In this document: piece by piece, positions 10,379-23,400 of the stretch
Numbering within the stretch: the stretch's first letter is position 1
How the letters are laid out: each line of letters starts with the position of its first letter
Assembly (NCBI GenBank): GCA_024195265.1
Contig: JAJLRJ010000009.1
Span: 9,227,791 to 9,291,790, forward strand
DNA: 64,000 nucleotides
Source of the DNA: Dendrophyllia cribrosa
Taxonomy: Eukaryota > Cnidaria > Anthozoa > Scleractinia > Dendrophylliidae
Direction: 5' to 3'
The notes under the pieces: model-generated
Seen by the model: only the letters and a program-made list of their open reading frames with translations
The model's database searches: none
What the model was told of the DNA's origin: nothing
Translations under genes and position numbers: made by a program

Positions 10379-10430
10379 TAATTCCATCGTTTTCGTTTTT
10401 ACTAACTGAAGTTGGCTACCGTGTTTAAAT

Positions 10431-10433
<3 letters not shown>

Positions 10434-10481
<48 letters not shown>
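10434..10481 (+). repeat. (ATT)n microsatellite
   Basis: About 15 uninterrupted ATT triplets in the LRR intron. Confidence 0.95.
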
Positions 10482-10900
10482 TGATTATTCAAAAATGACT
10501 ATGTAATATTGTTTCGCGGGTTTTGTGAAATAACTCCATGCTTCGATGACCAAACAAAAGTTGAGAAATTACTTTAACCCTTTTCAGATCGGGGTTTTTA
10601 GTCTCCCGGACCTCTATTCATTTGTAATATAATAGCAATGGTTATGAAAGTTGGAGAGTTTTAGTATGTTGAGAAATATCGTAGATAGGTTAAGTCGCGT
10701 GACGTGGTGACGTAACATGACACCAGAATTGTGTATTGCATCCATCTGTCATAACAATGTTCCCAGATAAATTTCAGAAAAAGTCACGAGGTTTGGTGGG
10801 CGTTGGTTAAACGATAAAAGTCAGCGCGAGCACTTTCCAAGTTTTCATTGTTTTGCATTTACAGGGTTTTATATACTAAAAGCTGTTATTTATTTTTCAG

Positions 10901-10972
10901 ATCTTTATCTCGCAATGAAATTCGTGATCTGCCGCCTGGAATATTTTCTAATTTGTCGAAGTTGGAGAAGTT
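10901..10972 (+). CDS. LRR exon 1 (72 bp)
   Basis: A 72-bp internal exon lies between TTATTTTTCAG and the donor GTACGTATGG. It begins with the third base of a Leu codon and ends with two bases of the next one, so each exon encodes one 24-residue leucine-rich repeat and can be skipped or duplicated without changing frame. The repeat reads SLSRNEIRDLPPGIF followed by SNLSKLEK. Exon-per-repeat structure of this size is known in LGR and relaxin-receptor type genes and other LRR receptors; which one this is cannot be told from single repeats. The repeat would lie in an extracellular solenoid. Confidence 0.75.
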
Positions 10973-11371
10973 GTACGTATGGATTCCTTTTAATATCTTT
11001 GTGTTGCCTGTTTATGATTTCGTATTCCTTGTACAAGTTAAAAATGTACTTTATGTTATAAAAATCCAAACAGAGTGCAAAGGGGGATAAATAATAGAAT
11101 AATTCCTACCTTTTCGGTATTCAAATCAAACGTCCTCACTCAACGAAAAATCTGAGTGAATGAATGACCACATTCGGGAGGTTACCAAGCAAGTACTTTG
11201 CCAAATGGGGATAAAATGCATCGACCATCCCCTCCCCCCCCCCCCCTTACGTAACACTTACTTACGTGACTATAATTATAATGAGCTATCAATAAGCCCA
11301 GTGGTACAAAACATAAAAATTATATTGACAAGCAAATATTTCATTACTTTAAGTTGTTTGAAGCAAGAATA

Positions 11372-11550
11372 CACCTTATTCCAAAATGGCGGCCATTTTA
11401 TTATTCTTTTATTTCCATGTAAATTAGCCCTCTTGGCCTCGTCAGCATGTGCAAAATACAAAAGAATTTTCAAGTGAAAATGAGGCCATGAGGGCTAATT
11501 AACATGCATATAAAAGAATAATAAATTGGCCGCCATTTTGGAATAAGGTG
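11372..11550. mobile_element. TA-flanked MITE (Tc1/mariner-like)
   Basis: Inverted ends CACCTTATTCCAAAATGGC are flanked by TA (11370-11371, 11551-11552). The paralogous intron near 21735 lacks the insertion and serves as an empty site. A second, interrupted copy is at 19291-19963. Confidence 0.7.
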
Positions 11551-11552
11551 TA

Positions 11553-12137
11553 TAGGTGCAATTATTTCTTTTGACGCAGCTTACTATTTTGACTCCACTA
11601 ACACGAGACATTCAATGTGAAATAGTTTATTTAGGATGAGTTAGTCAATGAAACCTAATAACATATTTTGCCTATTCTCCTGATCCTTTTATATTACATT
11701 TCACTTACATTATATTTCAGCTATGATCAAAGGCTCCTAAGAGCCAACCCGTGAATAAGAAATGCTAACGCGTAACGCAATATTGCGGTAAGCGTATGCT
11801 TTCACACTGACACGGTTCAATATATTTTTTTTAAATTAAACGTAAGGATTTTTTGACAAACGCAAAAAAAAAAATACAGTACATCACTTTCAGAAAGTTC
11901 GGTCCGAAGAAGAAAGAAAAGAAAAGAAAAATAAAGGAAAATAAAAAATAAACGGCACGAGCGAGACTCAACATGGGGCCTTTCGGCTGTCATTCCGCGC
12001 TTTACACTTTGCACTGACTTGGAATAGGATAAATTAATTAATTCAAGGAAGATACGCATCAAAACGCGTGTCTCGGTTGAAAATTCCTTTTAGATCGATT
12101 TTAACGTTGCATTAAAGACTTCAAATGCGAAACATCT
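11553..12137. other. Intron sequence without recognisable genes
   Basis: Paralogous to 21740-21920 (the CTCCACTAACACGAGACATT block). AT-rich, with no open frame I can support. Confidence 0.5.
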
Positions 12138-12298
12138 AGTAGATGTAGACGGCTAGTCCGGGGACAGCATTTTTAGGGTGTCTCCTTTCAGTCGGTCCGG
12201 GGACAAAAACCGGTGAAATTTAACTGCTCATTTAACCTTCTATGAGTGCCTGAGACACCCTAAAAATGCTTTCCCCGGACTAGCCGTCTACATCTACT
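12138..12298. mobile_element. 161-bp MITE with CATCT target duplication
   Basis: Near-perfect inverted repeats (AGTAGATGTAGACGGCTAGT and complement) flank a short core. CATCT occurs directly on both sides (12133-12137, 12299-12303). Confidence 0.7.
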
Positions 12299-12776
12299 CA
12301 TCTTTAAGCTTATTGTTGTTTATATTCGTTTACAACAATTGAGTTATTGTTATCGCTGGATTTACGCTGTTCTTGTTACAAAACGCATTCGTAACAAAGC
12401 ATTACGTCACTAAGTTTACAGCTGATGGAAGGAGAGAGTGAGCGAGAGAGTGACCGAGTGAGCGACTCATTTGCATATCTGTCGCCGTTACCGATAACCC
12501 GTTCATAACGCATGCGTGTATTCACGGGTTAAGAAACCACTAAATACCACCATTTAAATGTGGTATCCGCAGTAACGAAAATGTTATAACAATTAGCTGG
12601 TGATATCGTGGAAGCTTTTAAAAACGTTTGTAGGGTGCATACGGTACGGCGCGTCGCACTGTAATAGTATCGTTAGTGACATCAAGTTTTGATTAGATGG
12701 AGTTAATATGTGTTGATAAGGTTATATCTCTTATATACGTTAAAATATTCTTAAAGCTGTTTAAAGCTAGAAAATG

Positions 12777-15700
12777 CACAGGGAGCAGAGGAGCCAAATT
12801 TGACCTAATACGCGTTCGATCATTGAGCTTTATACGCGCGCTGTGTCTTGCGTTATTCGATCTGTTGTTTTCGAGTTTTTCCCCCAGCGGGACCCCAAGC
12901 GTAATCGGCGCTTTCCGGAAAGCGTAACCTTTCCGAGTGAGGCACGAAGTGCCGAGAAGAAAAAGAGACAAGGGAAGAAACATAGTACCACGTGATTCGT
13001 TGGATGTGGACCGCAACATACTGGTGACGGAAGTAAAAACGCCGAAAGTGACATGCTGTCAATAAAACGGAAGTTACGCCAACCGTTCAAAATTCAAAAC
13101 AACACGGCAGCTGATCGGAGCGGAGGGAGATTTAAAATGAAACGCGTTGCGAATGAGGAAAATCTTATACTGTCGTCTAGTGAAGCTCATTGCATGCGAA
13201 GAAACTCAGAACGTATATCGTGCTAGTCACAGATAATATTTTCTTAAGTGTCAACGCAAAGAAGTGGCCCTGAATTCATCTATAGCTTAGCCTAAAAAAT
13301 CGTATGGGTTTTAACAAAAGTTTCAATCAGCTTGACATTAAAAAAGCTTAGACGGACCACAAGAGCATGGACCACAAGAGGCGTGAAAACTTCTCACCTT
13401 GCATCAGACATGCCTTGATTCCAGAGGAGGTTGGACACGGGCCGAAAGGTATCCTGGTAGGAGTAGTCGACCAATCAGATCAACGTATTCATTCACAGTC
13501 TTTTTGCGAGAATTTCTCCGCGCAACATTTCATGGTTTTTAGTGTGTTTTTCTTCAAATATGAAGTCCGCTTTTTCCAGTAAAGGAGTTTTCATGAAAGG
13601 TATGTTGCTACTTTTGGTATTTACTTGTTTATATTACAACTTTTGTAGTAGAATTCGCTATTATTAGGCTTCCTCGCAAGCCGGTCCAATATGGCGGCTT
13701 TCGTCCACGTTGTGTAGTCAACCAACGCGTTCGTTTCTTGACGCTATATCGTGTGGGTTCTAGCCACGAAAATCGCACCATCTTTTGTGGAAAACGTTAT
13801 TCTTTTAATTTAGGACGTCGTACCACATCGTACCTCTTACCAATTTTCTGTTATTTGCGATTAAAGTTCAGTCATTTTCGCAGGTTATCACAAGTGTGCG
13901 TAAGATGTAATTTCTAAAGTTGCTTCGACCTTTTGAGATCAAAGTTTCTGTCTTCTGAGGAAAAACATGATATTTGATTCATATCTACACTCTAATCATG
14001 AGAGTTGAACATTGCAATTTATATATGAGCTTTTATATATAACCTTTGTAACTAAAGGCTTATATGTTTGTTATTGTTTTCTTTTCATATTTATTAGAGT
14101 GGCTTCCTAATGAAGTCTATTCTTTTTATAGGTTCAACAGCAAAATGTGGAGCCCTTCAGTCTGCTCTTTTTCCTGAAAATAGCAGCCAAACAAGAATTA
14201 CATTTTTATTGTTTGGCCCAAAATATTGGGGCTTGAGGCATGGCAGTGAGGGTTTTGGTCTGTCATTATCATGTCTTGTAAAGCCCAGCTCTTAGCAAAA
14301 ATCCAAAGCTCTTGAGACCCACAATTGGGTTGAGAACTGTGAATTATTGTAATTAAGTAAGCCCCCATATTGTCAGTTGTTTCATATTTTAGCAGATAAT
14401 TATCAATAAGGTGTTGTTATATAAATAAAATTATAAACTTGTATAGAAAAAAATATGCATCAATGATTTAATCAGTCTGTTAAATATATTTCTTTGTTGA
14501 TTCCTAAGATAAATAATAATTTTCTATACCGATATTTGATGGATTGTGCTCTAACAGTAGCCTGCTAGAAATGCACGGCAGCCCCGGTTACTTTTGTCTT
14601 CAGTTGACAATGAAAACTTATTATACTCAAGTTCTACATGGTGGCATAGAACATACCTGCCAAGTCTCATGCCTGCGAGTCCAAAACTCCAATCTAATAC
14701 AATACAATACAATATTTTTATCTCATACCAACTCACACCTATGGAGCAATTTCTCACTCCTGACTTACAGATTTGAGCTATCAGCCTTAACTGATCACAT
14801 GATCCAATTAAAGATATAGTTATGTTAATGAAAATTTAGCACTTTTTGTAGGTTTTTATCATTCTGAACATTACGATTACAGCTGGATATTATAAAACGG
14901 AGGACTGAGGTCCATGGAAACTTTGGAATTCTTCAGAACATCTTCGGACATCTTCGGAATAGATCGGGTTATGAAGTTGGGGGAAATTTTGGCACACTGG
15001 ATATTTGTTGGAGCTTTTGTATCACTTATGAATTGCTATAATTATTATGATTACTATCAATTGTTTTCTATTATAATATCAATGGGCTCCTGATCAACTC
15101 CATTTAACTATGGTGTGCAGGGGCGTAGCTAGGATTTTTCAAAGGGGGTGTCACACTCACACCCAGGGTACTTACCAGATTGTCATGTCGACATCCACGC
15201 TGTATTTTACTAAAATTATCTCACAAAGGGGGGGGGGGGGGGGGGGGGGGGGGGGGTCACAGGCACCCCCCTAGCTATGGCCCTGGGTATTCCTTGATTA
15301 TCAAGGATGGCAAGGGTGGAGAGGGGTGGGGGGTTGGGGCTGTAAGCCAGCAGGTGAAATTTCTGTTTCTGTTTCCCATTTCTGTACCTACTTCTCAAAA
15401 GGCTTCATTTACTTTTTTAATTACTCAATAAAACCATGAAGTAGGATGGGGAGCTTGTAGTGAAAATAGTTCTGCTTCAAAATAGAAACATTTCAACACT
15501 TCTTTCCCTGCTCCAACACTAATTGGCATTTAAATTTTGAGGGAATTGTTTAATGGTTTACTTAAATACCTTATTAAGAATTATCTGTCTGATAGGAAAG
15601 TTGTTAGTTAAAATTATTGGAACAACTACAGTTTGCTACCTTTCAGCAACCATTCTCTATTGTTGTTCTTTGACTCTCATAAGCAACCATCCTTCCTTAG

Positions 15701-17640
15701 TGACCACCTTTCCAATTCCTGGTTGCTTATGACATAGGCAATAGACAATATTCGTATTCTCGGTATTGAACTGGAACTAGCTTGCAATGGAGGCTCATGC
15801 GGGGGAATATCATTAAAAATATTTGCATGTGAAAAGAATGCCCCGCATGAGCCTCGTCTGCAAGCTAGTTCCAGTTCAATATCGAGAATACGAAAATCGT
15901 CTATTGCACATTTGTTATAAATTACCCAAGACTTGTGCTCAAGTGAAAGAACATATAGTTGTTCTCATGTGCACAGTCCTGATTGGTATGCTCTAATATT
16001 ACATTCCAAGTAAGAGGGCCCAAAGAAAAAATGGTTCCTTAGTACCTTGAATTGTTTTGCCACAAACTCAGAGTAGAGTGCCAAAACACTCTGCATTTTC
16101 ATTTTCAAGCCCAGAAGTTTGAATTCCTTTTTGCCTGAGGTCCTCCTAATCACAATTTTCTACCAGGTCTTTATGGTCAGAATTGGATTTCTTTCTAGAA
16201 GGATGGTTCTTGAATTCGGATGCAAAAATGTATGTTAGTCATTGCTTTATTTCCATTAGGTTTTGAAATCATGTTTTCCTCCTGAAGTTTTAACAAGGAA
16301 TAATCTGTGTAAACTTATTGATTTCATTGATTATTTGTTGTTTCACATGATGTAAACTTATTATTGATTTCATTGATTATGTTTGTTGTTTCACATGATT
16401 TTACAGTTTTATTATTTATGTATTTATACTTCTTAATAACACAAATCCAGCACTACCAGCATTCAGCACAACCAAATTGCCTTCGTTTATTTCAAAATTA
16501 TAACATTGAAACTCAAGAGGACTATAAAATGCAACGATCGATTGTTGTGGTTACCAACCTTGGTAATTCCGTGATTTAAGCTTATAGCTTTCGTTACAAA
16601 ATATTCCTCAGTTGAAATTCCTCGTACAGCCTTGCTTTAATAAGTCTTTCGATCGATCAACCGGCTTAAAACCCTGCTAAGGAACAAGAGGAATCTTATC
16701 AACCTCAATGAAGGCCGATTTGTGCTTGTTGTGGCTCAAATATTTGTAGTCGGTACACGAGTAAGTCTTTCGATCGGCGTAGAATGATGCCTCAAGTTAT
16801 TCAGTTGTAAAAATAAATGGTATCTATACAAGAGTAATCGCATGAACTTCAATTTAGGCCGATTTGTGCTTCCATGGCGGCTAAAAGTCCGAAAATTTGT
16901 AGTTCCTCGAGGTCCTCACAACTCGAAGGTTCATTTGAAACTGAACGAGTGTCGCTCAAAACGAAAATTCATCCCATGATGCCTTTCGGCCCGTGTCCAA
17001 CCTCCTCTGCCTTGATTCCACAAGGATTCGAATTCCACCACGTCCTTACATTTTATCGAGCTTGCCTGTTTCCTTTGCAGACCTTTACAATATTCACATT
17101 ATTCACCTAGCGGACAAAAACAATCATCGAATGGCACTGATCGAAGATATTCCGGAAAAGATGGCATGTTTTCGTGGAATTCAGATGAATAAACTCATGC
17201 CAAAGGCTTCCGGTCATGCGCACACCTCTCGTATGACGTATTTCCGTCACCAGTATGTTGCGGTCCACATCCTACGAAAGTCAACTTTGAACGCCATAAA
17301 GAGCGATCACCGAAAGGAGTGTTTAATGGATCTCTTCATCGAAATTGTTAAAAAGCTGCCCAGAGACTGTCCATATAAAGCTACATGCCGAAAATCAGAA
17401 CTTTTTATTGAATCAAAAGCGAGTAATCGGGGATCAAAAATTAGGCTCAAATCTGTTTCCTCCCTTGTCTCTCTTATTGCTGCGTAACGATTTTGTGGCG
17501 CCCACAGTCAGCAATCTGCGGTTACCCAACGGAAAGCTCCGATTACGCTTGGGGTCCCGCTGGGGCGAAAAACAGACTCGTAAACAACAGATCGAAGATC
17601 GAACGCGTAAAGGTCAAATTTGGCTCCTCTGCTCCCTGTG
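12777..17640. mobile_element. 4.9-kb TIR element inserted in LRR intron
   Basis: The ends are CACAGGGAGCAGAGGAGCCA and its complement, with GAAAATG repeated on both sides (12770-12776, 17641-17647). Paralogous introns at about 4628 and 22176 read straight through the site. Inverted arms pair 12777-13045 with 17235-17640, the right arm carrying about 180 bp of extra sequence. A block around 13415-13445 is inverted near 16985-17010. The 164-aa frame 16993-17487 lies largely in the right arm and matches nothing I recognise. The 7-bp duplication would suit a hAT-like element, but the family is uncertain and no transposase is visible. It contains a poly-G run (15229-15256) and another MITE. Confidence 0.6.
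15738..15907. mobile_element. 170-bp MITE nested in the 4.9-kb element
   Basis: The ends GCAATAGAC and GTCTATTGC are followed inward by about 45-bp arms (TGAACTGGAACTAGCTTGCA and complement) around an AT-rich core. Confidence 0.65.
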
Positions 17641-19290
17641 GAAAATGTGCAATTTTTTATGACTCAGTTCACGTTTTCCTTGTTTTTTTTATTCACTGGC
17701 TTTAAAATACTAAGCGTGTTTCTTTTTTTTACCCAATCGGGAACTGTGCTACAGATATGTCTAGAAATGCAGGCAGAGGGGGCCACGCTACTCTATGACT
17801 GGCATCACAATGTTCATCAAAACCAACACGACATTCTGTCACATACAAAGTAATTAAAAAAATAACAAACAACTCTGTCAAACATGAAATACTCGTTAAA
17901 CAATACTTGCCTGCATTTCTTGACATAAGTGTACAATTATGGGGATTCCTCAGAAACAAAAGTTGACAAATGGTATTTTCTAACTAACCATTAGTGATAA
18001 TTGTTCCCTACCAAGCATTGTAGTTGCGAAAAATGCAATGAAAAACATAGGACACCATGTTCGCAAAAGTCTTGATGGACTAAATAAAAGTCAATCTATT
18101 TACGCGCATGATGGATAGTTAAAATTGAAAGCTCGAAAAACTGTTATAGATATAATGCATCGACCCTAAGGAACAATGTGATTTATGATTCACAGAAAAT
18201 GGACACAGCCTCAAACAACATTGACTCAAAGCGCTCATTGTGTAAAATCTGAAAGCCGTAATTTATTCCCATGAGTAATGGATGTGTACGTGTTTTCAGC
18301 GATACTTTTTTTTTCCTGACAAAATGAAATCAACTAAGCAATAAAAAAGAAAGGTCGCCGCGCTCGTTTAGGAAGAAACAATCTGTTAATTCATTTGGCT
18401 AACTTATCCGCAAAGGAAACCTCCTTGGTTCGGACTGTGTGTGTGCGCCAATGACGCAGGAAACTATGCGCAATAGTGATGCGCAATGCAATACTAAGAA
18501 ATCGCCTTAACTCCAAAAACTGGAAACAATTTTTATTATTTGTTTTAGACGGTGCATCTTTGCAAGCCAGCTTCAGAAGATAACAGTCTAAAATAATAAT
18601 TAGTCTTCAAGAAAATCAAGTATTCTCCAAAATCGCTTCAAAATTGTCTTCAAAACTGAAGAGATGGCTCGCATTGTCCTCCATTTACTATAAAGGCGGT
18701 GTACAGTCAGAGTCACGTGACGGGCTATCTCAACATCCCCGACCGCGCTATTGTTTGTTATTTTGATGTTTACCGGCTTTCATAACCAGTCCCCTCTACC
18801 AGCTTTAAACCTTCTTACTATAAGCACTGGGATACATCCTCTTAGGTTCAATTTATACGACACACATTCACTGCTGGTTTATCATTTCATGACGTCACAC
18901 GCGTAGATACAACTAATGAAAGAAAATGTTCATGGCGCTTATTAAAGACAATGAAGTATTTCATACTGTGTTTAGCCCAACCAGTAATTTATTAAGTGCA
19001 AATCGTGCTCGACAGTAATACCTAACCGTAAAGGTATACTAAATGCTTTCATTTTGATGCAGAGATTTAGGGATAAATGAACTTCATGATCTTTTTACGT
19101 ATAGCTACGCTTATTTCCTTTGACTCTAATTGTTTGATACTAAGTTTTGAGCAAATGCAGTTAGAGTGATTTCTCATAACCCTGAAATAGATATTAGGAA
19201 AATACGCACTATCAGATACTAATTCCATCGTTTTCGTTTTTACTAACTGAAGTTGGCTACCGTGTTTAAATATTTGTTATTGTTATTATA
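17641..19290 (+). other. Intron of LRR gene, tandem unit paralogous to 4640-6205
   Basis: Almost collinear with 4640-6205, with small indels. A decayed LRR exon starts at 19063 behind GATGCAG and lacks its middle. No intact gene. Confidence 0.6.
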
Positions 19291-19963
19291 CACCTTATTC
19301 CAAAATGGTGGGCAATTTATTATTCTTTTGTATGCATTTCAATAAGCCCTCTTTGCCTCACTTTCGCGTAAAAATTCTGTTGTATTTTGCACATGCTGAC
19401 GAGGCAACAAGGGCTAATTAACATCCAAGTTCAAGTTCAAGTTCATTTATTCACACTTATTCAATTACAATACAACAACAATACGGAAAAAGAAAGTAAG
19501 AACAGAGCTAACTATACATTGAATTAAACATAACAAAGGAAAAAGTGTGTAGCAGCCAAAGGAGCCAAGCTTTCGAGTTGGCTACTACCACAGAGCGGTT
19601 ACAAGTGGGTGGAGGTTATACAGTACTTTTAGAAACTAGTTATGAAGCTCTGGCTAAATTAATCACATTGAAAAGGAAGAGTGTATATGAGTTATAACAA
19701 CTATTTAAATTAAATAATGAAATAAATAGAGCTAAATAATAAACTGATTAAAGTTGTTCAACATGCCTGACTGTCAAGTAGAAAGAGTTTGCATTCTTTT
19801 TTAAAACTGTTGAAAGGGAGACACTTAATTTTCGTAGGTATTGCTTCCCAGATCTATGATGCCATTACGCTAATCATTGCTAGGCCATAATTAGTTCTGG
19901 AAAATGGCCTGTGCAGGTTTTGATTAGTGGCATACCTAATGGTCGCCATTTTGGAGTAAGGTG
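19291..19963. mobile_element. TA-flanked MITE interrupted by a LINE fragment
   Basis: The ends CACCTTATTCCAAAATGG and CCATTTTGGAGTAAGGTG match the 11372-11550 MITE, with TA on both sides. The core is split after TTAACAT by about 510 bp of retrotransposon sequence. Confidence 0.65.
19425..19940 (-). mobile_element. 5'-truncated LINE (CR1/L2/jockey-like) 3' end
   Basis: On the minus strand the segment from about 19930 encodes a typical LINE reverse-transcriptase C-terminus (NQNLHRPFSRTNYGLAM, ASIWEAIPTKIK, SFKKECKLFLL) and stops near 19765. A 3' untranslated region follows and ends in a short tandem repeat of TTGAACTTGAACTTG, the kind of 3' tail used by L2/CR1-type elements. Stops in other frames show it is dead. 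Confidence 0.6.
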
Positions 19964-20366
19964 TATTACTACTGACTATTCAAAAATGACTGTGTAATAT
20001 CGTTTCGCGGGTTTTGTGAAATAAATCTATGCGTCGATGATCAAACAAAAGTTCAAAATCTACTTTAACCCTTCTCAGATCGGGTTTTTTTAGTCTCCAG
20101 GACCTCTTTTCATTTATAATATAAAAGCAATGGCTATGTAAGTTGGAGAGTTTATAGTAAGTTGAGAAATGTCTTAGATAGGTTAAGTTGCGTGACGTGG
20201 TGACGTAACCAGAATTGTGTATTGCATCCATCTGTCATATCAATGTTCCCAGATAAAAGTCACGAGGTTTGGTAGGCGTTGGTTAAACGATAAAAGTCAG
20301 CGCGAGCACTTTCCCCGTTTTCATCGTTTTGCATTTACAGGATTTTATATGCTGTTGTTTTTGCAG

Positions 20367-20438
20367 AACTTTATCTGACAATGGAATTCGTGATCTGCCG
20401 GCTGGAATATTTTCTAATTTGTCGAAGTTGAAGAAGTT
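20367..20438 (+). CDS. LRR exon 2 (72 bp)
   Basis: Acceptor TTTTTGCAG, donor GTACGTATGC, same phase and length as exon 1. It encodes TLSDNGIRDLPAGIF then SNLSKLKK. The reading frame is intact. About 9.4 kb downstream of exon 1, almost all of which is TE-filled intron. Confidence 0.75.
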
Positions 20439-20744
20439 GTACGTATGCTTTCCTTTTAATCTCTTTGTGTTACCTGTTTATGATTTCGTATCCCTTATAC
20501 AAGTACATGTACTTTATAATATAAAAATACAAACAGAGTGAAAAGGGAGATAAGGAATAGAACAATTAATACCGTTTCGGAGTTCAAATCAAACGTCCTC
20601 ACTTGATGAAAAATCTGAGTGAATGAATGACCACATTCGGGAGGTTACCAAGCAAGTACTTTGCCAAAAGGGGATAAAATGCATTGACTATCCCTCACCC
20701 CCTTTTGTGACACTTACTTACCTGACTATAATTAATATATATAG

Positions 20745-21650
20745 ATAGGCTGAGCCTAACAGCGTCGCTCTGTGAACAAGCTTAACTAAGGTGAAAGGTC
20801 GGAAGCACAAGAATTAAGATTGACGACCGGGCTATTATTCAATTTAAACAATTCTCAAAAACAGTATGACGCGACCGTCAGCACAGTACATTTAGATTGT
20901 ACAAACGTTCACATAAACAACTTTTCTCTGTCTAGAATAACTAGAACGACTACTTTCCGAATAAAATACAGTTGTTGTTTGTCAAAAATTGCCCGAGAAA
21001 CTGATTTGGAAATCAAAATTGCAAAAATACATAAACATATTTGCATAAGGCGACGCGAGTGAAGTCTAAGTCTTGTTTTGTTTACATAAAATCGCTTTTC
21101 AATCTATGTAATGAATGAACAAACACATAAAAATGGACAACACAATCTTCTTTCGAAAAATGTTATTCAAATCTCCATTAGTTTATGTTTAAAAGCAAAA
21201 CGCGTACCATTTATAGCGCATCGCAGAGCTGCCTTGGATGAAATTCAAGAAATTGATACAACTGAATTTAAACACGTTTTAAAAACAATTCTCCAAAAGA
21301 AAAAGTCAATCACGGATTGATATCAACATAAATTCCCATCGAAAAATGTAATCTGTTTTATCTTTAAGTCCCTTGCTTGCTTGGAAATTCTTTAAATCTC
21401 GGCTTCTTTGGTTGTGAAATCCGTAATGAAAACAAACATCTCGGATGTTGTGTGGCGTCATACGCGCATGGTTTGCGACGTCATACGCGCACGCGAATTG
21501 GCCTTGCGCGACAGACACACAGACACACATGTCACGAAGGCGCGCCTGCAAACATTCCGCTAGCCATGACCATGAAAAATGACGGGCATAGGTTTAGTTC
21601 TATGAATGTGGGGCTCCGCGCGGGCCTTCGGCCCGCAGAATTCCGCAATA
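20745..21650. mobile_element. ~0.9-kb insertion of unknown class with terminal hairpin
   Basis: Compared with the paralogous intron at 11270-11290, about 900 bp are inserted between CTATAATTA and AATGAGCTATC. Near its right end is the strong hairpin GCGGGCCTTCGGCCCGC followed by about 12 bases. There are no inverted termini. A hairpin near one end without TSD would fit a Helitron-like element, but the expected CTRR end is not evident, so the class is left open. Frames 20820-21062 and 21111-21320 are unrecognised. Confidence 0.4.
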
Positions 21651-22513
21651 ATGAGCTATCCAATAAGCCCAGTGGTACAAAACATAGAAATTATATTCTC
21701 AAGCAATTATTTCACTACTTTAAGTTGTTTGAAGCCAGAATATGTGCAATTTCTTATGACGCAGCTCACTATTTTGACTCCACTAACACGAGACATTCAA
21801 TGTGAAATAGTTTATTAAGGATGAGTTAGCCAATGTATCCTAATAACATATTCTGTCTATTATTCTCGTGATCATTTTAAATTACATTTCACTTATATTA
21901 TATTTCAAAAGTTCATAAAATTGTGCCACGCCAGCTACAAAAAACCACTAAATACCACCATTTAAATGTGGTATCCGCAGTTACGAAAATGATTATAAGA
22001 ATTAGCTGGTTATATCGTGGAAACTTTTAAAAAAGTTTGTTGTGTTTTCACGGTAAGGCGCATCGCACTGTAGTGGTATGACATCAAGTTTTGATTAGAT
22101 CAGAGTTAATATGTGTTGTTCTGATGATTTTAGGTTTCTTATATACGTTAAAAATATAGGTAAATATATAGGTAGAAAATGTGCATTTTGTTATTACGCC
22201 GTTCACGTTTTCGTTGATTTTTATTCACTGGCTTTAAAATACCAAGCTTGTTTCTTTTCTTCGACCCAATCGGGAATTGTGTTCCAGCCGACTCTTGCTG
22301 TGAGTTTTGAGACACTTTTGATTTTTCAGGAATATACGTCATACATGTAAATGTTTAAATGTTTAAGTTTTGAGTGGATGGTTGTTTATGATATTACATG
22401 AGTGAACTGTACATTAAGTTGGTCCAAGCTAGAAAACCGCGCGGGACTGTCTTTTTAAAAAGGAAAAACCAATTCGATGGTCGGCATGAGCTAAACCTTT
22501 CTTTAAATTACAG
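21651..22513. other. LRR-gene intron, no gene seen
   Basis: Paralogous to 11276-11370 plus 11560-11700, 12540-12770 and 42445-42670. It leads to the decayed exon at 22514. Confidence 0.5.
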
Positions 22514-22584
22514 GTCCCTTTACCAGAATAAATTCAACGGCTGCCTGCGCAAGTTTTCTCAAACCTGTCGACGTTGAGATATGT
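22514..22584 (+). pseudogene. Decayed LRR exon (paralogue of 42679-42750)
   Basis: It follows TAAATTACAG and resembles the exon at 42679-42750, including AATAAA-TTCAACGGCT and GTCGACGTTGA. A single-base deletion makes it 71 bp, so inclusion would shift the LRR frame. Confidence 0.6.
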
Positions 22585-22896
22585 CAGTCCAGAAATGCAG
22601 GCAGAGGGGGGCCACGCTATACTCTATGACTGGCATCACAATGTATCCTCACCCATAAAGGTTGTTCACAAAAAAACGAAATTCTGTCACATATGAAGTA
22701 ATATGAAAATGACAAACAACTCTGCCAAATATGAAATACTCGTTTAACTAGAGGTTACAGATTATAATGATAATGCTGCGAGCAAAACATAACGGAAACA
22801 GTAAATGTACGTACAGATTTTGATAATTTCATAAATTTATTTATTGGGTCAGTTACCATACCATCATTTTCGAATTTACATACCATTATAACTAGT

Positions 22897-23400
22897 TCGT
22901 TGTGATCCATTGTTCAATCTGCAAACCGGCTGAGCACGTAACAACGCTGAAAATCTCATTAAAGAACATTGCCTTCCCCGTGAAATGTCACTAAATCGTT
23001 CGTGACCTTGATGAATGCTCTTTGTGATCCATTGTTCAATCGGCAAACTCTGAGCACGTGACAACGCCGAAAAACTCATAAAAGAACATTGCCTTCCCCG
23101 TAAAATGTCACTAAATCGTTCGTGACCTTGATGAACTCTTTTTGTGATCGATCCATTGTTCAATCGGCAAACTCTGAGCACGTAACCGTCAACGCTGAAA
23201 AACTCATAAAAGAACATTGCCTTCCCCGTAAAATGTCACTAAATCGTTCGTGACCTTGATGAACTCTTTTTGTGATCGATCCATTGTTCAATCGGCAAAC
23301 TCTGAGCACGTAACCGTCAAAGCTGAAAAACTCACAAAAGAACATTGCCTTCCCCGTGAAATGTCACTAAATCGTTCGTGACCTTGATAAATGTTTCCAG
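22897..23400. repeat. Minisatellite, ~120-127-bp unit, about 4 copies
   Basis: The unit runs from TGTGATC(GATC)CATTGTTCAA to GTTCGTGACCTTGATGAA. Copies start near 22898, 23020, 23141 and 23268. Later units carry an extra GATC and a CCGT insertion, so they form a subfamily. The copies are contiguous, without spacers. Confidence 0.85.

Noticed and set aside
15180..15431. Overlapping frames across the poly-G tract
   Set aside because: Glycine/proline runs are produced by the homopolymer; no other coding signal.
22897..23400. CRISPR-like or coding tandem repeat on the minus strand
   Set aside because: Repeat copies abut each other without spacers, and the open frames change phase with the 4-bp indels between units.
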